Positions 13,538 through 21,166 of a stretch of DNA of 21,166 nt are shown here, in pieces (the first letter of the stretch is position 1; each line of letters opens with the position of its first letter). Under the pieces are notes generated by a model. It was not told where the DNA came from, searched no databases, and saw nothing but the letters and a program-made list of their open reading frames with translations. A program made the position numbers and the translations under genes. Origin of the DNA: Oscillospiraceae bacterium (GTDB taxonomy: Bacteria > Bacillota > Clostridia > Oscillospirales > Acutalibacteraceae); contig CADBUK010000048.1 in assembly GCA_902797915.1 (NCBI GenBank), positions 1 through 21,166 of the forward strand, read 5' to 3'.

Positions 13538-15016
13538 ATGGAAATTGTTAAACTGACAGCCCTTGAGCTTTCCTCAAAAATCAGAGCGGGCGAGCTTACT
13601 GCGCCCGAAGCGGTTGAAGCGCTTGCGCAAAGGGTTAAGGCGCTTGACGACAGCCTGAACTGTTACGTCGGCTTTGACGTTGAAAAGGCGCTTGAAAGGG
13701 CGGAAAACGCACAGAAAATGATTAACGCGGGCGGCGCGGTATCGCTTCTTGCGGGCGTGCCGATTGCGGTTAAGGATAATATCTGCACAAAGGGCGAGGA
13801 AACCACCTGCGCCTCAAATATGCTAAAGGGCTTTGTGCCGCCTTATAACGCAACCGTTATTGAAAAGCTGCTTGCCGCGGGCGCGGTGCCCTGCGGTAAA
13901 ACAAATATGGATGAGTTTGCAATGGGCTCAACAACGGAAACCTCAGCCTTCGGCGTTGTTAAAAACCCGTGGAATACCTCCTGCGTTGCGGGCGGTTCTT
14001 CGGGCGGCTCGGCGGCGGCAGTAGCCGCGGATGAGGCGTTTGCCGCACTCGGCTCAGACACGGGCGGCTCGGTACGCCAGCCCTGCGCGTTTTGCAACGT
14101 AACGGGGCTTAAATCAACCTATGGCGCGGTTTCGCGCTATGGGCTTATTGCTTACGCTTCGTCGCTTGAACAGGTGGGCGTTATCGGCAAAAACGCTGCG
14201 GATACAGCAGCCCTGTTCGGCATTATCAGCGGCAGGGATGAGCGCGATTTAACCTCGGTTTCCTCTGCGCCCGTTGATTTGAATTCTGTCATTAACGCCG
14301 CGGATTTAAAGGGTAAAAAAATCGGAATTCCCACAGACTTTTTTGACGGAGCGGTTGACTCCGACGTGGCTGAAACGGTGTTTTCCTCCGTTGAGGTTTT
14401 CCGTTCGCTCGGAGCGGAGGCAGAGCATTTTTCAATGCCGCTTGTAAGGTATGCCGTGCCTGTTTATTACGTAATTGCCTGCGCGGAGGCTTCGTCAAAT
14501 CTTTCGCGCTACGACGGCGTAAAGTACGGCTTTCGTGCGGCGGGCGAAACCCTTAATGACGTTTACGTTAATACTCGCTCGCAGGGCTTCGGGCAGGAAG
14601 CCAAAAAGCGCATAATGCTCGGCAATTTTGTGCTTTCTGGCGGTTATTATGATGAATACTATAAAAAAGCCCTGCAGGCCAAGGGTCTCATTACCGCTGC
14701 TTTTAACGATGCTTTGAAAAAATATGATTATATTCTCAGCCCCGTTGCGCCTTCAACTGCAATGAAAATCGGGCAGGGAATTTCCAACCCGCTGCAGATG
14801 TATCTCGGCGACGTTTATACGGTTATGGCTAATATTACAGGCTTGCCTGCGCTTGCGCTTCCGTGCGGCTTTTCGCGCGGCGGTATGCCCGTCGGTTTTC
14901 AGTTAATCGGCAGGGCGTTCGGCGAACAGCCATTGCTTGAGGCGGGCAATTCTTTCCAAAGGGTAACGGATTACCATCTGCAAAAGCCTGAGGGGAGGTG
15001 CGCCGATGAACTATAA
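13538..15016 (+). CDS. gatA: Asp-tRNA(Asn)/Glu-tRNA(Gln) amidotransferase subunit A (amidase)
   Basis: GatA releases ammonia from glutamine or asparagine, and the ammonia passes to GatB to convert misacylated tRNAs into Gln-tRNA(Gln) or Asn-tRNA(Asn). The 492-aa length fits. The amidase-signature catalytic triad is present at the same numbers as the characterised Staphylococcus aureus enzyme: Lys79 (VPIAVKDN), Ser154 (AGGSSGGS) and Ser178 (SDTGGS). The start at 13538 follows an AGGGGG Shine-Dalgarno. The 3' end overlaps gatB by 11 bp, indicating translational coupling. Confidence 0.97.
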   Translation: MEIVKLTALELSSKIRAGELTAPEAVEALAQRVKALDDSLNCYVGFDVEKALERAENAQKMINAGGAVSLLAGVPIAVKDNICTKGEETTCASNMLKGFVPPYNATVIEKLLAAGAVPCGKTNMDEFAMGSTTETSAFGVVKNPWNTSCVAGGSSGGSAAAVAADEAFAALGSDTGGSVRQPCAFCNVTGLKSTYGAVSRYGLIAYASSLEQVGVIGKNAADTAALFGIISGRDERDLTSVSSAPVDLNSVINAADLKGKKIGIPTDFFDGAVDSDVAETVFSSVEVFRSLGAEAEHFSMPLVRYAVPVYYVIACAEASSNLSRYDGVKYGFRAAGETLNDVYVNTRSQGFGQEAKKRIMLGNFVLSGGYYDEYYKKALQAKGLITAAFNDALKKYDYILSPVAPSTAMKIGQGISNPLQMYLGDVYTVMANITGLPALALPCGFSRGGMPVGFQLIGRAFGEQPLLEAGNSFQRVTDYHLQKPEGRCADEL

Positions 15017-16445
15017 AACCGTCTGCGGACTTGAGGTGCATACGGAGCTTGGCACCGCTTCAAAGGTGTTCTGCTCCTGCTCAACAAAATTCGGCGCCGC
15101 GCAAAATTCACAGGTTTGTGAGGTTTGTACGGGAATGCCGGGCACGCTTCCGTCGCTCAATGAAAAAGTACTTGAATTTGCCGTGAGGACGGGGCTTGCT
15201 CTCAACTGTAAGATTAACCTTTTTAACCGCTTTGACCGCAAAAATTATTTTTACCCCGATTTACCTAAGGCTTATCAGATAAGCCAGCTTTATCTGCCGA
15301 TTTGTACTGACGGCTATGTTGAAATTACGGATGGGGTTAAAGGCGGCAAAAAGCGCGTCAGAATCAACGAAATTCATATTGAGGAGGACGCGGGCAAGCT
15401 TATTCATAATGAGGAAACGGGCGAAACGCTTGTTAATTATAACCGCTGCGGCGTGCCCCTGCTTGAAATCGTTTCGCAGCCCGATATTGCCACTCCTGAC
15501 GAGGCGGCGGAGTACGTTCAGCGCCTGCGTGAAATTCTGCAGTTCTGCGGCGTTTCCGACTGTAAAATGCAGGAGGGCTCTCTGCGTGCTGACGTCAACG
15601 TTTCCGTTATGCCGTCTGACTCCGACACGCTCGGCACGCGAACTGAAATGAAGAATTTAAGCTCGTTTAAAGCCATCCGCGCCGCCGTTGAGTCAGAGTC
15701 AGAACGCCAGATTTCCATTCTTGAAAACGGCGGAAAAATAACGCAGGAAACACGGCGCTGGGATGAAGCTCAAAACTGCTCCGTTTCAATGCGAAGCAAG
15801 GAGCAGGCGCAGGATTACCGCTATTTTCCCGAGCCCGATTTGCCGCCTGTTACGCTTACTCAGGCTTATGTTGACGGCGTCAGGTCAACCCTTCCCGAGC
15901 TGTCTGACGAAAAACGGGCAAGGTATATGAACGCTTACGGGCTTTCGGAATATGATGCAAGCATTATATGTTCGTCGCTTTCATATGTGCGCCTTTTTGA
16001 ACGCACGGCGGAGATTACAAAAAATCCTAAGGACAGCGCTAACTGGATTATGGGCGAGCTTATGCGGCTGCAAAAGGACTCGCAAATCGGCGATGAAATT
16101 CCGTTTCGTGCCGACTCTTTGGCGGAAATAATCAATCTGCTCAATTCGGGCAAAATCAGCCGCGATTCCGCAAAACTGCTGTTTGAAGCGGTGTTTTATA
16201 ACGACGTTGACCCGCAGGAATACGTTAAGGCAAATAATATGGAAATCCTGTCCGACGCTTCGCTGCTGACCGAAATTGCACGCAGGGCGGTTGCCGAAAA
16301 TCCCAAGGCGGTTGCGGAATATCTTGCGGGCAAGCAGCAATCGCTGAATTTCCTTATCGGGCAGTGTATGCGCACGCTGAAGGGTAAAGCCTCCGCTCCC
16401 GAACTTGCGGCAATTTTGAAAGAAATTATTAACGGTAATAAATAA
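15006..16445 (+). CDS. gatB: Asp-tRNA(Asn)/Glu-tRNA(Gln) amidotransferase subunit B
   Basis: GatB binds the misacylated tRNA, activates its side-chain carboxylate with ATP and receives ammonia from GatA. The 479-aa protein has the hallmark N-terminus CGLEVHTELGTASKVFC, the zinc-type cysteines Cys23, Cys25, Cys38 and Cys41 (CSC...CEVC), RKNYFYPDLPKAYQISQ, and the C-terminal tRNA-binding YqeY-like helical domain ending at AAILKEIINGNK. The start at 15006 overlaps gatA, with GGGGAGG upstream. A strong terminator follows immediately. The presence of gatCAB suggests that glutaminyl- and/or asparaginyl-tRNA is made indirectly, as in most Clostridia. Confidence 0.97.
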   Translation: MNYKTVCGLEVHTELGTASKVFCSCSTKFGAAQNSQVCEVCTGMPGTLPSLNEKVLEFAVRTGLALNCKINLFNRFDRKNYFYPDLPKAYQISQLYLPICTDGYVEITDGVKGGKKRVRINEIHIEEDAGKLIHNEETGETLVNYNRCGVPLLEIVSQPDIATPDEAAEYVQRLREILQFCGVSDCKMQEGSLRADVNVSVMPSDSDTLGTRTEMKNLSSFKAIRAAVESESERQISILENGGKITQETRRWDEAQNCSVSMRSKEQAQDYRYFPEPDLPPVTLTQAYVDGVRSTLPELSDEKRARYMNAYGLSEYDASIICSSLSYVRLFERTAEITKNPKDSANWIMGELMRLQKDSQIGDEIPFRADSLAEIINLLNSGKISRDSAKLLFEAVFYNDVDPQEYVKANNMEILSDASLLTEIARRAVAENPKAVAEYLAGKQQSLNFLIGQCMRTLKGKASAPELAAILKEIINGNK

Positions 16446-16450
16446 AACAC

Positions 16451-16485
16451 AACACCTCGGTTAAAATAAAACCGAGGTGTTTTTT
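16451..16485 (+). terminator. Intrinsic terminator of gatCAB
   Basis: A 12-bp perfect stem, AACACCTCGGTT (16451-16462) with AACCGAGGTGTT (16470-16481), has a 7-nt loop and is followed by TTTTTT. It starts 5 bp after the gatB stop. The right arm contains GAGGTG, which also sits at Shine-Dalgarno distance from the next start codon. Confidence 0.9.
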
Positions 16486-17166
16486 GTGTATATTAACGGT
16501 AAAACGGTATTTTTTAATGAGCCGCCCGTAATCGTCGGCGCGGCGGGCGTATGCGGTAAAAAAGAAGGCGAGGGTCCGCTTGCAAGCGATTTTGACGCAA
16601 TTTTTGAGGACACAACTGCGGGGCAGCAGTCCTATGAGCTTGCGGAGTCCGCCATCCTGCACGACGCTATTATCCGCGCACTTACGGACGCCCGTGTAAG
16701 CGCGGCGGATGTCGATTTTATTCTGAGCGGCGATTTGCTTAATCAGTGTATGGGCAGCGCTTTCGCAATCAAGGATTTGGGCATTCCGTCTATCGGGCTT
16801 TACGGCGCGTGTTCAACTATGGCGCTTTCACTTGCAAATGCGGCAATGCTTGTTGATTCGGGTGCTCACTGCGTTGCTGTCGGCACGTCCAGCCATTTCT
16901 GCTCGTCGGAGCGGCAGTTTCGCTTCCCGCTTGAATACGGCGGCCAGCGCCCTCCCACGTCGCAGTGGACAGTTACAGGCGCGGGCGCGGCGGTGCTTAA
17001 ACCGCATAATGAAGCGAACGGCGGCATAAAAATCTCCGCCGTATCAATCGGCACAATCTGCGATTTGGGCATAACCGACGCCAACAATATGGGCGCCGCC
17101 ATGGCACCTGCTGTGGTTAAAAAAGACCATAAAATCTTATCTTTTCATACTGAAAATATAGCATAA
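16486..17166 (+). CDS. spoVAD: SpoVAD-like stage V sporulation protein, C-terminally truncated
   Basis: SpoVAD is a thiolase-fold protein needed to bring dipicolinic acid into the forespore. This 226-aa reading frame matches the N-terminal two-thirds of the family: NEPPVIVGAAGVCGKKEGEGPL, FDAIFEDTTAGQQSYELAES, LSGDLLNQCMGS, GLYGACSTMALSLANAAM (Cys109) and DLGITDANNMGAAMAPA (to about 209). After that the similarity ends. The last 17 residues come from AT-rich sequence, and about 110 residues of the usual roughly 338 are absent. The preferred start is GTG at 16486, 6-7 bp after GAGGTG; an earlier GTG at 16477 lies inside the terminator. No spoVAC or spoVAE flanks it. It is probably a decayed or disrupted copy, or a standalone short paralogue. 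Confidence 0.8.
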   Translation: MYINGKTVFFNEPPVIVGAAGVCGKKEGEGPLASDFDAIFEDTTAGQQSYELAESAILHDAIIRALTDARVSAADVDFILSGDLLNQCMGSAFAIKDLGIPSIGLYGACSTMALSLANAAMLVDSGAHCVAVGTSSHFCSSERQFRFPLEYGGQRPPTSQWTVTGAGAAVLKPHNEANGGIKISAVSIGTICDLGITDANNMGAAMAPAVVKKDHKILSFHTENIA

Positions 17167-17184
17167 TATCAACACAATTGCAAG

Positions 17185-17213
17185 AAGAAGCAGGGGAAAG
17201 CCCTGCTTCTTTT
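17185..17213. terminator. Bidirectional terminator between the SpoVAD-like and hydrolase genes
   Basis: AGAAGCAGGG (17186-17195) pairs with CCCTGCTTCT (17201-17210) around GAAAG, with TTTT on the plus strand and a CTTCTTCTTG tract on the minus strand. It sits between the convergent 3' ends of the SpoVAD-like gene and the large hydrolase, and can serve both. Confidence 0.75.
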
Positions 17214-17218
17214 GACCG

Positions 17219-20200
17219 TTAATTAAACATTTGCCTTAATATTGAATAATCGCGGATATTAACAATGCCGTCTTCATTCACATCAAGCGGTGCGCAGTAA
17301 TCGTTAATGAAATCAATAAATGTCAGGTGTGTCTGATTGCCGGCTCCGTTTTCAAGAGTTGCAATTCCATCTTCAAATGCTGTAAGCACATAATCCGAAA
17401 GTTTCTCCAGATTGCTTATTGCGCTGAGAATATCCGCTGTTGCGGCATCATATTCCGCCTGAGTGGCTGTGCTGTCTGCAAGCTCTGCATAGCCGTCTGC
17501 AATTTCAAGCAACTGATTTAAAGACTCGGCTGTGTATTCCGCATATGAATATGTGCGTGCTTCCTCAATTGCTGCTTTAAGCGCAGTCGGGTCCGGCTCG
17601 GCTTCCGCATAGAAAGTTATGTTTCTGTATTCCAAGCCTTTGAAATAATAAGCGTCGTCATCATCGCCGATTTTGATTGCGTCAATGTTCGCCCATGAAA
17701 TATTGCCAAGCCTTGAAAGGAAGGTTTCATCAGTACACTCGGCGATTTTCTGAACAACATATCCGTTTTCATCCGTGATATATGCCCTGAACAAATCGCC
17801 CGTGTATTCGGCAATGTAATGATAATCCGTATCTTTGGCAAGATGCCCGTTATTTGCCGTCAGCGATGTGCCCTTTGACTGCACGCCTGCATTGTGCCCG
17901 TCATCAGTCCATGAATAACATACGCCGTTTGCATTCTGCGCAAAATAGCAGCGGGCAGCGTTTTTATCAATCGGCGCTCTGTCATCGGGGGCATAAACGA
18001 ACATTTTAAGGAAGCAGTAATCATCGCTTTGTTCGTAATTACCCGTGTCGCTGTCATCGGTTTTGAATCGGAAACCGAAATCAATCTTCCAGTGCTCGGA
18101 AGCGGAAATCGGCACTAAATTATCGCTGCCGTATCCGCTCATATACATATAACCGTCAGGCAGATATACCGCTCCGTTTCCGGCAGAAGGATTGCCGTTA
18201 TCAAGCCAGGCATGCGCAGTCCATTCAATTGCATTGCCCATTCCGTTATAGGTTGACGGGGTAAATGCGGTATCCTGCGAAACGCTGTTAACACTTGAAA
18301 AATCCGATGATGCAATCGGGGTCCATCGCATTCCCGCGGTTTCTTCATTAACAAATGAAGCCTTACTGTTATCAAAGGTAAGCTTTGAAATCGTTACCGT
18401 GTCAATCTCCGGCGCGGTGGAATTAACAAGATTGCTGAATTGATATGAATTATCATTATAAATCTTAATCGTGTTTTTGCCTGCGTTCAGTGCAAGCTGA
18501 ACATCAAGTGTTCTGAAGGTTTCCCAGCTCAGCGTGTTTTTGAAATAAACCGTTTCGGGCTCGCCGCCGTTAACGGAAATCTGTGCATATCGCTCAACCA
18601 AATCAATGTTATACGGATGAATATATGTTGAGCCGTCTGCCTTTTCCATAATAGGGGCAGGCTCATCGTTTGCATAGCGGATTGCGAAGTTATAAACTCC
18701 TGCGCTCGGTGCGTCAACCGTGAAGGTTGAATAATTATTTTCTGCGTTTTCGTTAAGCACAGAATTCTGCCCAACGCCAAGCTCGCTGATAACATATCCG
18801 CTGTTAGCAAACGCGTTCTCTTTGTAAATGGGGTTAATTCCGTTAATGGTTATATCCGTGCTGTTTATAACGGTTGAAGCGTCAGCGGTTTTGTCCGCCT
18901 CGTATGTGAAGTTCAGCGTTGTGCAGCTGCCCTCAACAACAATTGTGTTTGCGCCTTTTGCAAGGTAAACCGTGCTGCCAACCTCGGTGTCATAAACACT
19001 GCATTCGGAGAAGGATGTTGCGTCTGCAGCATAATCAATGCATTGCTTTTTCAGGCTGAAGCTTCCGTCTGCGGTAACCGTGTAATAGCCCGCCTCGGGC
19101 GCAACCGCGGTAACTCTGTATGCATTGCCGTCTTTGAAATTGCTCATTTCATCAAGGCAGATTTCAAAGTTGTTTTCATCCCCGTCAATCTTCTGCAGAG
19201 TCAGCTTATCAAGCGCAGCAGTCAGCTGCAGATTGCCCTTGCTGCCTTCATCTCCGTTTATGTGTTTATATGTGATTGTGTGCTCGCCTGCGGTAAGGTA
19301 AATCACGGTGTCGCAATGGCGCTTATACAGCCAAATTATGGTTGACTCCAGATATATATTATCAAGTGCTTCACCGTCAAGTTCCATTCCGTAAGGCAGC
19401 ATTTTTCCTATGCCCCTGTTTTGCCCGTTTGCATCGGGCTCAAGTGTTTCGGGGTTAACGTATGGCGATTGCAGTGAATAGAAAATTGAAGCGTTATAAT
19501 ATCCGCTTTCGGGCACATTAACCGTGAAGCGAACACCGTCACCGTTATTATTAATGCTGCCAACATCTTTTCTGCCGCTTGTGGCAAATTCCGTCCATCC
19601 GGTTTTTCCGTATGCAGTGGCACCGCCGAGAAGCTCCGCATCCTCAGCCTCATAATTCAGATAGGGATAGCAGAGATTATCAGCATTTGAAATAGGCGCG
19701 TTTTCCTCAGGCTTTGTCAGCACCGCAAAGTATGCCTCCATCTCATCGGTGTTGTTAATTTCAATTTTCAGTGAATTATCCTCTGCTTTTATGTTGCCCT
19801 CAAAAATCACTTCGGGCTTATAGTTTGAGCCGAGCTGACCGGAGTAGGGCACGCCGTAGATTTTTACGTGCGTTGCGCCTGCGCCGTTCATCAAATCGGT
19901 TGCGTTGAAATTATCAAGATAAACGGTTTCCGTGCCGTTCTTCTCCTCATTTCCTCCAAACAGAACATAACCCATATTTATGTCTTCATCATACGATGTT
20001 AAGCCGTAAAATTTGGTTTTCCTGAAAGCAGGGGAAACAAGCGGGCACTGCTCTCCCGTCATCTGTGCATACCAATGGTAAACCCACCATGTGGAAGCAG
20101 GGGAGTTTTGGTCTGCCGCCATTTCATTTAAGGTGTTTGCCATTGCCCAATATGCCATACAGCCGGACATATCCTTGTCCTCAAACATTGCAAGCCATTT

Positions 20201-21166
20201 GATAAGCCCGCCGACGGAGCCGATATCATAATGCCTTGCATATTCGTTAACAAGCAGCTCGGGCTGATAATCGCGCCCTGATTTAGCTGCATATTCGGCT
20301 GTGTAATATTTCGCCTGCATTGCTTTAATCTGATTGTAATGCACAACGAAATCCGTAAGCGAAATATCGCCAAGCTCGTGCCAGGTAATCAGCTCGGGCA
20401 GGCAATTATTGTTGTAGCAGAATTGCAGGAAGGCGTCATAGCTTGCCTGATTATATCCCGCAAAATTCGGACCCGCACAGCGAGCGTTGGGGTCAATCGC
20501 GTGAACGGCTCTGTATATTTTCATCCAGGCATTTTCAAGCCCTTCAAGATTGCCGCCGTACCAGATATTGTCAGGCTCGTTGAACAGCACATAGCTGTAT
20601 TTATCGCCTCTGCCGTTGAGCGTGTAGTAATTTCCGTCACTGCCCAAGAATGCACCGTCATCATTCGGATTTGCCTCGTCGCAAATCATATTGTAAAGAA
20701 TACCCTCAACGGTTTTCTGATATGAGTCAAGGTCTATTGAGCCGTCTTTGTAGGGTGCGTCATACGGCCACTCAAGATAATAATCCTGAAGGTAAATTTG
20801 CATATCGCGCACGCCCGCTGCGTTCAGCGCAGAGCCGGTTCTGATGGCATCGCCCGTTGGGTGCTGCTTGCCGCCGTATGCCTTTTGCACCATTGTATCG
20901 GGCTTAAGCCCCTGTAGCAAATCTATTGAGGGCACGTTGATTTCAGCCTCGCCGTAAAGAAAACCTGTTGAGCCTTTGAAAAGCGTTTCTCTCTGCGCCA
21001 TATCAAAATGGATTTCGGGGTCGGTTTCTTCGCAGTAGAATGTTATATTCCTGTATTCAAGACCTTTATAGAAATATGAATTATCATCATCACCGATTTT
21101 GATTGCGTCAATATTAATCCATGCAATATTGCTCAGCCTTGAAAGGAAGGTTTCATCGGTTGTTTC
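17219..21166 (-). CDS. Large modular secreted glycoside hydrolase-like protein with dockerin-type repeat (5' end missing)
   Basis: The frame is open from the right edge, 1315 residues, so the true start and signal peptide are outside. The Met at 21001 has no Shine-Dalgarno and is internal. Modules, numbered from the window edge: end of a LamG/concanavalin-like module (1-48); TIM-barrel hydrolase (about 60-400) with VLFNEPDN (Glu197, likely acid/base) and LLVNEYAR (Glu308, likely nucleophile), the clan-A pattern, closest in feel to GH39-like enzymes; beta-sandwich (to about 485); CBM35/6-like module (about 505-655); small beta region (to about 755); second CBM-like module (about 775-930); LamG-like module (about 950-1185); FIVAR-like helices (about 1190-1257); and one EF-hand DVNEDGIVNIRD (about 1295-1306). 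It probably acts on plant or host glycans outside the cell. The exact substrate and GH family are not determined. Confidence 0.85.
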   Translation of the reverse strand, partial: ETTDETFLSRLSNIAWINIDAIKIGDDDNSYFYKGLEYRNITFYCEETDPEIHFDMAQRETLFKGSTGFLYGEAEINVPSIDLLQGLKPDTMVQKAYGGKQHPTGDAIRTGSALNAAGVRDMQIYLQDYYLEWPYDAPYKDGSIDLDSYQKTVEGILYNMICDEANPNDDGAFLGSDGNYYTLNGRGDKYSYVLFNEPDNIWYGGNLEGLENAWMKIYRAVHAIDPNARCAGPNFAGYNQASYDAFLQFCYNNNCLPELITWHELGDISLTDFVVHYNQIKAMQAKYYTAEYAAKSGRDYQPELLVNEYARHYDIGSVGGLIKWLAMFEDKDMSGCMAYWAMANTLNEMAADQNSPASTWWVYHWYAQMTGEQCPLVSPAFRKTKFYGLTSYDEDINMGYVLFGGNEEKNGTETVYLDNFNATDLMNGAGATHVKIYGVPYSGQLGSNYKPEVIFEGNIKAEDNSLKIEINNTDEMEAYFAVLTKPEENAPISNADNLCYPYLNYEAEDAELLGGATAYGKTGWTEFATSGRKDVGSINNNGDGVRFTVNVPESGYYNASIFYSLQSPYVNPETLEPDANGQNRGIGKMLPYGMELDGEALDNIYLESTIIWLYKRHCDTVIYLTAGEHTITYKHINGDEGSKGNLQLTAALDKLTLQKIDGDENNFEICLDEMSNFKDGNAYRVTAVAPEAGYYTVTADGSFSLKKQCIDYAADATSFSECSVYDTEVGSTVYLAKGANTIVVEGSCTTLNFTYEADKTADASTVINSTDITINGINPIYKENAFANSGYVISELGVGQNSVLNENAENNYSTFTVDAPSAGVYNFAIRYANDEPAPIMEKADGSTYIHPYNIDLVERYAQISVNGGEPETVYFKNTLSWETFRTLDVQLALNAGKNTIKIYNDNSYQFSNLVNSTAPEIDTVTISKLTFDNSKASFVNEETAGMRWTPIASSDFSSVNSVSQDTAFTPSTYNGMGNAIEWTAHAWLDNGNPSAGNGAVYLPDGYMYMSGYGSDNLVPISASEHWKIDFGFRFKTDDSDTGNYEQSDDYCFLKMFVYAPDDRAPIDKNAARCYFAQNANGVCYSWTDDGHNAGVQSKGTSLTANNGHLAKDTDYHYIAEYTGDLFRAYITDENGYVVQKIAECTDETFLSRLGNISWANIDAIKIGDDDDAYYFKGLEYRNITFYAEAEPDPTALKAAIEEARTYSYAEYTAESLNQLLEIADGYAELADSTATQAEYDAATADILSAISNLEKLSDYVLTAFEDGIATLENGAGNQTHLTFIDFINDYCAPLDVNEDGIVNIRDYSILRQMFN
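17222..17290 (-). other. Single dockerin-type I EF-hand repeat
   Basis: The last residues read LDVNEDGIVNIRDYSILRQMF. Asp, Asn, Asp, Asn and Asp fall at calcium-loop positions 1, 3, 5, 9 and 12, followed by the hydrophobic helix typical of a dockerin F-hand. A full type I dockerin has two such repeats, and only one is visible, directly before the stop codon. Confidence 0.7.
17600..17740 (-). repeat. LamG-like module segment, copy 2 (internal duplication)
   Basis: This stretch codes for DETFLSRLGNISW...IDAIKIGDDDD...FKGLEYRNITFY. It is a close copy, in protein and DNA, of the segment at about 21026-21166 (DETFLSRLSNIAW...IDAIKIGDDDN...YKGLEYRNITFY), offset by 3426 bp. The repeat shows that the hydrolase domain is flanked on both sides by the same module type. 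Confidence 0.85.
21026..21166 (-). repeat. LamG-like module segment, copy 1 (internal duplication, cut by the window edge)
   Basis: This is the C-terminal end of a module homologous to the one at 17600-17740, in the same reading frame as the hydrolase that follows. The rest of the copy lies beyond the window. Confidence 0.85.

Noticed and set aside
20950..21001. Met codon at 21001 as the start of the large hydrolase
   Set aside because: No Shine-Dalgarno precedes it, there is no signal peptide after it, and the frame upstream is open to the window edge and codes for a module homologous to the protein's own C-terminal region.

Overview
The window looks like chromosome of a low-to-mid GC, Gram-positive anaerobe of the class Clostridia, probably a gut Oscillospirales/Ruminococcaceae-type organism. 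The reasons are a split transketolase, the ThiT thiamine importer, a class B sortase with an SPxTG substrate, a SpoVAD homologue (a spore-former marker), gatCAB and a large glycoside hydrolase ending in a dockerin-like repeat. This placement is inference; no rRNA or other definitive marker is present.

Layout, left to right. At 1-171 (minus) is the 5' part of a small zinc-ribbon gene with a good promoter and Shine-Dalgarno but an apparent 1-base frameshift; it runs off the window. At 244-1232 (minus) is a TPP-riboswitch-controlled thiT with its own promoter and terminator. At 1235-5303 (minus) four closely spaced genes form a probable transcription unit: class B sortase, LCP glycopolymer ligase, then transketolase N- and C-terminal halves. 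The transketolase needs the cofactor that the adjacent thiT imports. At 5397-6018 (minus) is a monocistronic secreted protein with an SPGTG sorting signal, probably a substrate of the neighbouring sortase. At 6066-10229 (minus) is a MarR regulator plus heterodimeric ABC exporter operon. Its promoter carries a near-perfect 26-bp inverted repeat at the transcription start.

From 10238 the plus strand is coding: ksgA and a MATE transporter in tandem, an unrecognised GNAT-like protein with its own promoter, then gatC-gatA-gatB ending in a strong terminator. The right arm of that terminator also supplies the apparent Shine-Dalgarno of a SpoVAD homologue that lacks its last third. At 17219-21166 (minus, 5' end beyond the window) is a very large modular carbohydrate-active protein: a LamG-like module, a clan-A-type catalytic domain, two carbohydrate-binding-like modules, a second LamG-like module, a FIVAR-like segment and one dockerin-type EF-hand repeat.

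Most of the window is ordinary housekeeping and transport. The parts most worth a second look are the TPP riboswitch with an inserted 50-nt hairpin, the sortase/SPGTG pair, the histidine/serine repeat in the cytoplasmic tail of the LCP protein, the MarR operator, and the truncated SpoVAD next to the modular hydrolase. I found no CRISPR array, tRNA, rRNA, insertion sequence or phage gene, and I do not claim a wholly new system.
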